A stretch of 64,000 nucleotides of DNA from Novosphingobium pokkalii (GTDB lineage Bacteria > Pseudomonadota > Alphaproteobacteria > Sphingomonadales > Sphingomonadaceae): NCBI RefSeq assembly GCF_014652855.1, contig NZ_BMZP01000006.1:1-64000 (forward strand), written 5' to 3'. A program made the translations under genes and the position numbers. Below, in pieces: positions 8,235 through 15,908 of this stretch (positions are counted from its first letter, which is position 1; each line of letters begins with the position of its first letter). The notes beneath the pieces are model-generated. The model saw only the letters and a list, made by a program, of their open reading frames with translations. It made no database searches and had not been told where the DNA came from.

Positions 8235-9809
8235 ATGGCCGACATCACGCGGCGCCGCGCGCTGGGCGGGCTGGCCGCCACGCTGGCGCTGCCGCAACTG
8301 GCACGGCCGGACAGCGCCTGGGCGGCCACGGACGGGTTGCGCGTGAAAACGCGCGCCGGCGTGGTGCGCGGGCGCATGGCCGAAGGCGTGCGGGTGTTTA
8401 CCGGCATCCCCTATGGCACGGCCGCGCGCTTTGCCGCCCCCGCCCCGGCGCGACCCTGGACCGGGGAGTGGGACGCGACACGCCCGGCGCGCGCCGCGCC
8501 GCAGCCGCCGGGCATGGACCCGCTGTCCGCGATCCAGGCCGAGGATTGCCTCCAGCTCAATGTCTGGGCGCCGGCGGCAGCACCACGCGGCGCGCGCTAT
8601 CCGGTGCTGGTATTCGTCCACGGCGGCAGCAACGAAACCGGCTGGAGCGGATGGGAGGTGATCGCCGGCAATCGCTTTGCCGCCCATGGCGTGATCTGCG
8701 TGACGCTGAACTATCGCCTGGGCGCGCTGGGTTTCCTGGAGCTGGGCCATGTGCTGGGCCGTGGCTATGCCGGCAGTGGCAACAACGGCCTGCGCGATCT
8801 GGTGCTGGGGCTGCGCTGGGTGAAGGACAACATCGCCGCGTTCGGCGGTGATCCCCGCGCGGTGACGCTGGCGGGCGAATCCTCGGGCGCGCGCAATGTC
8901 TGCGCGCTGATGGGCACGCCGGCGGCCGACGGGCTCTATGCCCGCGCCATGGTGTTCAGCGGCGGGGCGCACACGGTGCACACGCCCGAAGAGGCGGCGA
9001 TGTTCGCCAGCGCCGTGGTGACGCGGCTGGGCGGCGCGGAGCGGCTGCTGGTGGCGCCCTTCCCCGCGCTGGTCGAGGCGCAAGTGCTGGCGCGGCGCGG
9101 CTGGCCGCGCAACCTGCCGTTCCGGCCCACGGTGGATGGCGCGTTCCTGCCGCAAGTGCCGCTGGCGCGGATCGCACAGGGCAAGGCGCCGCGCGTGCCA
9201 TTGCTGGCCGGATCGAACGCCAACGAAAGCCGCCTGTTCCTGAACGAAGCGCAGGCAGCGCGCCCGCTATGGTCGCAAAGCGTCTCGAACGAGCCGATGA
9301 CCCGCATGGCCGCGCTCAACCGCGCCTATGCCCGCGCCTTTCCCGAATGGACCGACGCGCAGCGCCACTGGCGCCTGCTGACGGCGGAAGAATATGGCAT
9401 GCCGACCTTGCAACTGGCCGAGGCGCAGGCCGGGCATGGCGCGCCGGTGTGGCGCTATCGCCTGGCCTGGCCCGCGCCGGGCGGCCCCTACAAGGGGCAC
9501 AGCCCCCACGTGCTGGACCTGCCGCTGACGTTCGACCATGTCACGCTGCCGTCGATGGCGCAGATGTTCGGCCTTTCCGCCGCCGACCAGCCGATCGCCG
9601 AAGCTTGGCACATGGCCATCGTCAGCTTCGTCAAGGGCGGCGCACCCGGATCGGCGGGCATGCCGGCCTGGCCGCGCTTCAACAGCCAGGCCCGCGCCAC
9701 GATGGTGTTCGACCGCGTCAGCGTGGTGGAAAATGATCCCGACGCGGTGGAACGGCTGATCTGGCAGGACACCCCGCCAGAGCGACCTATCGCGGCAAGG
9801 CGCCGCTGA
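8235..9809 (+). CDS. Tat-exported type-B carboxylesterase
   Basis: The 524-residue protein starts with a twin-arginine signal (ITRRRALGGLAATLALPQLA). It shows the type-B carboxylesterase order: EDCLQLNVWAP, the oxyanion HGG of VFVHGGSNETG, WVKDNIAAFGGDP, the nucleophile serine in AGESSGARNVCALM and a late histidine in GHSPHVLDLPLTFDH that fits the triad. Such enzymes hydrolyse carboxylic esters, for example acetyl or feruloyl groups on plant polysaccharides, but nothing here fixes the substrate. It follows the OprB porin on the same strand. Its last 23 bases overlap the end of the convergent GH29 gene, so no separate terminator exists between them. Confidence 0.88.
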   Translation: MADITRRRALGGLAATLALPQLARPDSAWAATDGLRVKTRAGVVRGRMAEGVRVFTGIPYGTAARFAAPAPARPWTGEWDATRPARAAPQPPGMDPLSAIQAEDCLQLNVWAPAAAPRGARYPVLVFVHGGSNETGWSGWEVIAGNRFAAHGVICVTLNYRLGALGFLELGHVLGRGYAGSGNNGLRDLVLGLRWVKDNIAAFGGDPRAVTLAGESSGARNVCALMGTPAADGLYARAMVFSGGAHTVHTPEEAAMFASAVVTRLGGAERLLVAPFPALVEAQVLARRGWPRNLPFRPTVDGAFLPQVPLARIAQGKAPRVPLLAGSNANESRLFLNEAQAARPLWSQSVSNEPMTRMAALNRAYARAFPEWTDAQRHWRLLTAEEYGMPTLQLAEAQAGHGAPVWRYRLAWPAPGGPYKGHSPHVLDLPLTFDHVTLPSMAQMFGLSAADQPIAEAWHMAIVSFVKGGAPGSAGMPAWPRFNSQARATMVFDRVSVVENDPDAVERLIWQDTPPERPIAARRR

Positions 9810-11736
9810 ACCCGCCCACCCCGGCAATCGCCAGCACCGTGCGCCCGGCCAGCGCCGGCTCGGCAAAGGTCAGGCGCAGATAACGGGCCTGGACCGGCGC
9901 GGCAAAGCCGATGCGCTGCGTGGCCAAGGCATAGGCGATGTTGGAAAACTCGCCGCTGCCCTGGTCCTGCCAGGTCTGCCCATCGAGGCTGGTCTGGGCG
10001 CGATAGCCGCGCGGCGGCGTGGCATCGGCGGCCAGATGGCGCGGCGGGGTAAGGCTGAAGCCGCCCAGCGTGACAGCGCGGCCCATGTCGAGCGTGACCG
10101 CCGCCGGATGCGCGGTGGTGGGCAGGCCCTGCGTCCACAGCGTGCCGACATCGCCATCGAGCAGCGCTTCCCCGCCCGGCGCGCTGGCTTCCACCACGCG
10201 CCAGCCCAGCGTATTGAGCACGTCGCTGGTGCGTTCCGCCGGGGCGGCCACCGGCACCGGGGCCACGCTGCGGAACAGCGCGAACTCGCGGATCGCCGGG
10301 CAGGCCGGGGCATCGAGGATCACCAGGCGCACGCGCCGCGCGGCGATCGGCGCGGGCAGGCGCACCACGCGCTGCGCCCCGATGCAGTCCTTTTCGGCCA
10401 GCCGCTGCCAGGTGCCCCCCACTTCCGCCTCCACGGCAAAGCGGGTGACGCGCACCCCCAGCGGCAGGTATTCAGCGAGGCGGATCAGGTCGAACCGCGT
10501 GCCCGGCGCCAGATCGAGCGTCAGTGTGGGCGTGGTGACGCCATCGGGCGTGGACCAATAGGTTTCCGCGTTGCCGTCGAGCACGGCCGCCGGGGCAAAG
10601 CGCGGCCCGCGCACCGCGCTGGCATGGGCCACCGCGCCCTTGGCCAGATCGCGGGCAAAGGTGGCGCGCATCGCGTCACCGAACGATTTGAGCACCGCGA
10701 CATCGTGATCGGCCAGGCGCCCGCGCTGGTCTGGCGGCAGGTTGAGATTGAGATTGGTGCCGCGCCCCACGGATTCGTCATAGAGCCGCACCAGCCGCTC
10801 GGGGCTTTTCACCTTGGTGTCTTCATCGGGGTGATAGAACCAGCCGGGCCGGATCGACACATCGGTTTCGGCCGGCCACCACAGCTCTCCGCCGCGCAGG
10901 CCGGCATTGCCCACGTCCTGCTCGTAGGGTTTGTTGGGCATGGTCGGCCAGCACGGATCGCCGGCCACGCCATCCTCGTTGCCGACCCAGCGGATATCCG
11001 CACCCAGCGGATCGAACGTGCAGGCATCGGGCTGCATCTGGTGGACCAGGGCAATGATCGAGGGCCAGTTGTAATAGCGCGGGGCATCGATGTGCCGCGT
11101 CTCGCGCGCGCCGCCGTAATAGCCATCACCGCCATTGGCGCCATCGAACCACACTTCGAACAGCTTGCCATAGCGGGTGCACAGCTCGGTCAGTTGCGCG
11201 CGGTAATAGTCGATATAGGCGGGGCGGCCATAGTCGGCGTGGTTGCGGTCCCACGGCGAGAGATAGAGGCCATAGGACAGGCCATGGCGGCGCGCGGCCT
11301 CGGCCATTTCGGCCACGATATCGCCCTTGCCGCCCTTGTAGGGGCTGTTGCGGATCGAATGTTCGGTAAGCTGCGTCTGCCACAGGCAGAACCCGTCATG
11401 GTGCTTGGCAGTGAGGATCACCCCGGTCATCCCGGCAGACTTGGCCGCCAGCACGATCTGGTCCGCGCTGAAATCGGTGGGGTTGAACCATGCGGGCTTT
11501 TCATCGCCAAAGCCCCATTCCTTGCCGGTGAACGTGTTCATCGAGAAGTGGACGAAGGCATACATGCCGCGCTGGTGCCAGCGCCACTGGCGCGGCGACG
11601 GCGTTGCCCCCCAGGGCTTGGGCCCACCGGCGGCAGCACCGGCGGCGAACGCGGGCGCACCACCCAGCAAAGGAGCGGCCGCGCCGGCGGCAGCCGAACG
11701 CGACAGGAAGCGGCGGCGGGACAAGTCCATGGGCAA
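9787..11736 (-). CDS. GH29 alpha-L-fucosidase with C-terminal discoidin-type domains
   Basis: The 649-residue protein has a Tat signal (LSRRRFLSRSAAAG). The catalytic barrel carries the GH29 signature KHHDGF (about 111-116) and the nucleophile aspartate at D198 in EVWFDGANG. The overall look (SMNTFTGKEWGFGDE, SPWDRNHADYG) is that of subfamily B, whose members prefer alpha-1,3/1,4-fucose on branched, Lewis-type glycans. The C-terminal third holds two F5/8-type beta-sandwich modules likely to bind sugar. It is the last gene of the GH20 to GH29 operon, 27 bp after GH125. In context it would remove Lewis or antennary fucose from N-glycans. Subfamily assignment is by eye. Confidence 0.92.
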   Translation of the reverse strand: MPMDLSRRRFLSRSAAAGAAAPLLGGAPAFAAGAAAGGPKPWGATPSPRQWRWHQRGMYAFVHFSMNTFTGKEWGFGDEKPAWFNPTDFSADQIVLAAKSAGMTGVILTAKHHDGFCLWQTQLTEHSIRNSPYKGGKGDIVAEMAEAARRHGLSYGLYLSPWDRNHADYGRPAYIDYYRAQLTELCTRYGKLFEVWFDGANGGDGYYGGARETRHIDAPRYYNWPSIIALVHQMQPDACTFDPLGADIRWVGNEDGVAGDPCWPTMPNKPYEQDVGNAGLRGGELWWPAETDVSIRPGWFYHPDEDTKVKSPERLVRLYDESVGRGTNLNLNLPPDQRGRLADHDVAVLKSFGDAMRATFARDLAKGAVAHASAVRGPRFAPAAVLDGNAETYWSTPDGVTTPTLTLDLAPGTRFDLIRLAEYLPLGVRVTRFAVEAEVGGTWQRLAEKDCIGAQRVVRLPAPIAARRVRLVILDAPACPAIREFALFRSVAPVPVAAPAERTSDVLNTLGWRVVEASAPGGEALLDGDVGTLWTQGLPTTAHPAAVTLDMGRAVTLGGFSLTPPRHLAADATPPRGYRAQTSLDGQTWQDQGSGEFSNIAYALATQRIGFAAPVQARYLRLTFAEPALAGRTVLAIAGVGGFSGALPR

Positions 11737-11763
11737 TCCTTGGGAAAAGCGCGAAGAAGGCGA

Positions 11764-13329
11764 TCAGAGCGGGTTGGCGAGGACAGCAGGCAGGCGGTCG
11801 GCCAGCCCCACGATCATCTCGCCGAACAGGCCGTTGGCCCAGGCGAACCAACTGCGGGTGAACTGGGCCGGATTGTTGCAATCCACCGCTTCGTGCATGA
11901 ACCCGGTGCCCGCGTCGGTATCGCGCAGATGGCGCAGCAGCGTGGCGATGACCACCGGATCGCTGGACGACAGGGCGCGCACGATCAGGCTCATCGGCCA
12001 GACCTGGCCCAGCCCCACGTGCGGCCCACCGATCCCCTCGATCGCGGTGCCCTTGAAGAAATAGGGATTGGCATCCGACCAGCAGGCATCGGCCGTGGCC
12101 AGCCACAGCGGATCGTCGGCCGCAACGCAGCCGGTATAGGCCAGGCCCAGCAGCGAGGGCACGTTGGCATCGTCCATGAACACCGCGTTGCCAAAGCCAT
12201 CGACTTCATAAGCCCAGACCTGGCGCCCATCGGGCAGGCGCATCGTGCCCCATTTGAGCAACGCGACGGCCACTTCATCGGCCAGTGCGCGCGCCTCTGC
12301 CGCAAGGGCGGCATTACCCGCCGCGCCTTCGGCCACCAGCGCCATTTCGCGCAGGGTGGTGACGGCAAAGTGGTTGGCCGGGATCAGGAAGGGGTAGATG
12401 CAGGCATCGTCGGACGGGCGGAAGCCGCTGTGGATCAGCCCGACCGGCCGCGTCGGCGCGCCATAGCCATCGAGGCCGAGCGTCTCGGTCGGGCGGTCAC
12501 TGCTGCGGCGGAAGCTGTAGGGGCCGCGCCCGTCCTTGCGCTGCTGTTCGCGAAAGGTGCGGACGATCGCCTGCTGCGCCGAAACCCAGATGCCGTCGAA
12601 CGGGGCGGCATCCCCGCTCGCCTGCCAATAGCGATAAGCCAAGCGCATGGTCCAGCACAGCGAGTCGACCTCCCACTTGCGCTCGGCCACGCCGGTCTTC
12701 ATTTCGGTCTGGTCTTCCAGCGCCCACGGCAGGTTGGTCTTGGCCGTGGCATCGCGCATGAAGGCGTTGGCATAGGGATCGAGCAGCACCGAACGCGCCT
12801 GGCGGGCAATGGCGCCGCGAAACAGCGTGGCGAGATGCGCGTCCTTGCGCACCAGGTGCACATAGGACAGCAACTGGGCGCTGCTGTCGCGCAGCCACAT
12901 GCAGGGAATGTCGCCGGTGATGACGAAGGCATCGACTCGGCCATTGGCCAGGCCCAGTTCCACCGTGGTATCGAGCGTGTTGGGATAGCATGCGGCAAAC
13001 ATCGCGCGCAGCTTGGGATCGGCGATCATCGCCGAAACGCGGGCGATCTCTGCCTCCACCGCCGGGCTGGTGAAGCGGCGCTGCGCCTTGGGCGGGCGCG
13101 CGGCAAAGGCGGTCGGCGCGCCGGGCGTGGCCGGGGCCTGTGCAGCGGGAGTGGGCGCCGGCAGGGGTTGCGCGGCAATTGCCGGCACCGCCTGGGCGGC
13201 CACGGCGCCATGCGCGGTCTCGCTGCCCAGCAGGCCAGCCGTCGCCAGTGCCGCCGCGCCCTTGACCAGCGCCCGGCGATCGAGTGACGGGGCGTTGGCA
13301 ACGGTGGCGTTGGTCGGTTCGGCACTCAC
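11764..13329 (-). CDS. GH125 exo-alpha-1,6-mannosidase
   Basis: The 521-residue protein starts at a GTG that overlaps the stop codon of the upstream GH3 gene (GTGA), so translation is probably coupled; a longer frame lies inside GH3 and is rejected. An exported leader (LDRRALVKGAAALATAG) precedes a Pro/Ala-rich linker. From about residue 80 the sequence is a typical GH125 (formerly DUF1237) barrel: IPCMWLRDSSAQLLSYVHL, ALEDQTEMKTGVAERKWEVDSLCW, SGFRPSDDACIYPFLIPANHFA and GFMHEAVDCNNPAQFTRSWFAWANG. GH125 enzymes release alpha-1,6-linked mannose, the linkage of the trimannosyl core arm of N-glycans. It sits between GH3 and GH29 and should act with the beta-mannosidase and GH92 of this locus. 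Confidence 0.92.
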   Translation of the reverse strand: MSAEPTNATVANAPSLDRRALVKGAAALATAGLLGSETAHGAVAAQAVPAIAAQPLPAPTPAAQAPATPGAPTAFAARPPKAQRRFTSPAVEAEIARVSAMIADPKLRAMFAACYPNTLDTTVELGLANGRVDAFVITGDIPCMWLRDSSAQLLSYVHLVRKDAHLATLFRGAIARQARSVLLDPYANAFMRDATAKTNLPWALEDQTEMKTGVAERKWEVDSLCWTMRLAYRYWQASGDAAPFDGIWVSAQQAIVRTFREQQRKDGRGPYSFRRSSDRPTETLGLDGYGAPTRPVGLIHSGFRPSDDACIYPFLIPANHFAVTTLREMALVAEGAAGNAALAAEARALADEVAVALLKWGTMRLPDGRQVWAYEVDGFGNAVFMDDANVPSLLGLAYTGCVAADDPLWLATADACWSDANPYFFKGTAIEGIGGPHVGLGQVWPMSLIVRALSSSDPVVIATLLRHLRDTDAGTGFMHEAVDCNNPAQFTRSWFAWANGLFGEMIVGLADRLPAVLANPL

Positions 13330-15908
13330 TTGGGCATCTCCTGCGCTTGGCCGGCCAGAGTGAAGGTCACCCAGGTGCCTGGCCCGTCTCCCGGCTGGCC
13401 ATCGCCGATCCACGCCTTGTAGCTGCCGGGAAGAACCCGGCGCGTGCCCCGGCGGTCCACCACCGAAAGGCTGCGCGGATCGAGCGTCAGCGTCACCGTC
13501 TGCATTGTGCCCGGTGCCAGGTTAACACGGGTGAAACCGGCAAGCTGGTGTTGCAGCACGGGCTCGGTCAGCACTGCATCGTGCGGCACGACCGGCGGCA
13601 CGACATAGGCCTGGATCACGTCTTCCCCCGCGCGATCCCCGGCGTTGCGCACCTGCACCGAGAGCGTGACCGGGCTGGCGGTGTCGGCCGCGCGGACCTG
13701 CGGCGCGGCATAAGCAAAGCGGGTGTAGGACAGGCCATGGCCAAAGCCCCACAGCGGCTTGCCCGAGAAGAAGCGATAGGTCCGCTCCTTCATGCCATAG
13801 TCCACGAACGCAGGCAGATCGGTGGTGTGGCGATAGAACGTGACCGGCAGGCGGCCGGACGGATTGCTGGCACCCGAGAGCGTATCGGCCAGCGCCGTGC
13901 CGCCCGCCTCGCCCGGATACCACGCCACCACCACGGCATCGGCCAGGTTTTCGTCCATGGCCACCGCGCTGCCCGTGGCGAGCACGGCGACGACCGGCTT
14001 GCCCGTGGCGCGCAGGCGGCCGAGCAGATCGGCCTGAGGCCGGGGCAGCTCGATTTCCGAACGGTCCCCGCCGACAAAGCCGGGCACCTGCACTTGCAGC
14101 GCTTCCCCCTCCAGATCGGGCGAAAGGCCGAGCACCGCGACGATCACGTCGGCGTCCCTGGCTACGGCCAGCGCCCTGGCCTCTTCCGCCCCGGCGGGCG
14201 GCAGCCACAGCAGGCGCAGGCCTTCATCGTCGCCATAGTGGTCCAGATCGAGGCGGATCGGCTGCGGCGTACCATCGCTGGTGAGCGCGAATTCCTGGCG
14301 CGCGCCGCCCAGCGGGCCAGCGTGAAGCTGCTGCCCGCCCACCCACAGCGCCACGTCATCGTGGCGGTGGCAATCCTTCCAGCATTGCGGCGCATCGATC
14401 GCCAGGCGCCAGGCGCCAGGCCCCGGCGGCACCAGCATGCCACTCCAGCTTGCCGAGAAGCGCTGCGGGTCCAGCCCCTTGGGCGCGCTGCGGGTGAAAT
14501 TGAAATCGATCCGGCGGTCCTGCCGGGCCAGCACCAGCTTTCCGGCAGCATCGCGGTATTCGCCCGCTAGCCCCGGCTTGCCGCCTGCGGAGAGCGCGGT
14601 TTCGGGCAGGATCACCGGCGCCCCTTCGGCCAGCACCGAGCCTTGCGCATAAGTCACGTGATCGGCGCCAAAGCGGGCGCGCAGCCCTTCGAGCGGGGTG
14701 ACCGGCGCGGCGGCAGTGCCGTGGTAATTGGCCTCCAGCACGGCAAGGTCATCGGCATTGGCGCCGATCACCGCCAGCCTGACACCCGGCTTCAGGGGCA
14801 GCACGCCGCCGTTGTTCTGCACCAGCACCATGGCTTTGCGCGCGGCCTCCAGCGCCAGGGCGCGGTGATCGGGCGTGTCGACCTGGTCGGGCCTGATCCG
14901 CGCCCAGGGGTTGGCCTGGCCAAAGGCAATGCCCAGCCGGGCGCGCGCGGCAAGCGAGCGGGTCAGCGCGCGGTCCACCTCCGCCTCGCTCACCAGACCG
15001 CGCCGCACGGCTTCGGGCAAGGCGCCATAGGCGGTGCCGCAGTTGAAATCGGTGCCCCCCTTGATCGCCGCCGCTGCCGCTTCGGCCGCATCGAACGCAT
15101 GGTGGTGGAACTGCCAGATATTGCCGATGGCATCGCAATCAGAGACGATGAAGCCATCAAAGCCCCAGTCCTTGCGCACGCGCTGGTTGAGCAGGGCGTC
15201 GCTGGCGCAGACCGGGGTTCCGGCAATCGCATTGTAGGCGCACATCAGCGACAGGGCATGGCCCTGCGTCACCGCCATGCGGAACTGCGGCAGATAGGTC
15301 CATTCCAGGTCTTGCGGGCTGACATCGACATCGAAGCTGTCGCGCCCGGCTTCCGGCCCGGAATGGACAGCGAGATGCTTGGCCGTGGCAATCACGCGCG
15401 GGTGGGCAAGGTCCGGTCCTTGCAGGCCCTTGATGAAGCCAACGGCCAGGCTGCCGGTCAGCAGCGGGTCTTCGCCATAGGTTTCCTGGCCCCGGCCCCA
15501 GCGCGGATCGCGGAAGATGTTGATGTTGGGCGACCAGATCGTCAGGCCCTCGTAGATGCGGCGGTCGGCCAAGGGGCTTTGCGCATTGAACCGCGCGCGC
15601 GCCTCGGTGGAAATGACCGTGCCGACGCGCTCCATTAGCGCCGGATCCCAGGTGGCGGCCAGGCCGATCGCCTGCGGGAACACCGTGGCCACGCCATTGC
15701 GGGCCAGCCCGTGCAGCCCTTCGTTCCACCAGTCATAGGCAGGAAGGCCCAGCGCGGGATCGGCCGGCGCCGTGCTCTGCAACTGCGCCGCCTTGCGCTC
15801 CAGGCTCACGCCCTTGAGCGCGCTGGCGACCTTTTCATTCACCGGATCGGCATGCGCTGCCGTTGCAAGGGCAAGGCACAGGGCGGAAGAGGCAAGCAGC
15901 AAACGCAT
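13326..15908 (-). CDS. GH3 beta-glycosidase with PA14 insert (candidate beta-xylosidase)
   Basis: The 860-residue protein has a signal peptide ending at ATAAHA. It shows the beta-xylosidase-like GH3 order: YDWWNEGLHG, WSPNINIFRDPRWGRGQETYGEDP, KHLAVHSGPE and nucleophile D257 in GFIVSDCDAIGN. A PA14 domain (roughly residues 440-560) is inserted in the second domain, and a fibronectin-III-like domain closes the protein. GH3 members of this shape hydrolyse beta-xylosides or beta-glucosides from the non-reducing end. In this operon the bond most in need of such an enzyme is the beta-1,2-xylose of plant N-glycans, but that is inferred from context. The ATG shares one base with the stop of the beta-mannosidase (TGATG), and the downstream GH125 overlaps it as GTGA. 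Confidence 0.9.
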   Translation of the reverse strand: MRLLLASSALCLALATAAHADPVNEKVASALKGVSLERKAAQLQSTAPADPALGLPAYDWWNEGLHGLARNGVATVFPQAIGLAATWDPALMERVGTVISTEARARFNAQSPLADRRIYEGLTIWSPNINIFRDPRWGRGQETYGEDPLLTGSLAVGFIKGLQGPDLAHPRVIATAKHLAVHSGPEAGRDSFDVDVSPQDLEWTYLPQFRMAVTQGHALSLMCAYNAIAGTPVCASDALLNQRVRKDWGFDGFIVSDCDAIGNIWQFHHHAFDAAEAAAAAIKGGTDFNCGTAYGALPEAVRRGLVSEAEVDRALTRSLAARARLGIAFGQANPWARIRPDQVDTPDHRALALEAARKAMVLVQNNGGVLPLKPGVRLAVIGANADDLAVLEANYHGTAAAPVTPLEGLRARFGADHVTYAQGSVLAEGAPVILPETALSAGGKPGLAGEYRDAAGKLVLARQDRRIDFNFTRSAPKGLDPQRFSASWSGMLVPPGPGAWRLAIDAPQCWKDCHRHDDVALWVGGQQLHAGPLGGARQEFALTSDGTPQPIRLDLDHYGDDEGLRLLWLPPAGAEEARALAVARDADVIVAVLGLSPDLEGEALQVQVPGFVGGDRSEIELPRPQADLLGRLRATGKPVVAVLATGSAVAMDENLADAVVVAWYPGEAGGTALADTLSGASNPSGRLPVTFYRHTTDLPAFVDYGMKERTYRFFSGKPLWGFGHGLSYTRFAYAAPQVRAADTASPVTLSVQVRNAGDRAGEDVIQAYVVPPVVPHDAVLTEPVLQHQLAGFTRVNLAPGTMQTVTLTLDPRSLSVVDRRGTRRVLPGSYKAWIGDGQPGDGPGTWVTFTLAGQAQEMPK

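Noticed and set aside
10036..13287. A 1083-codon plus-strand frame across GH29 and GH125
   Set aside because: It runs over two enzymes with intact catalytic motifs on the other strand and shows no family signature.
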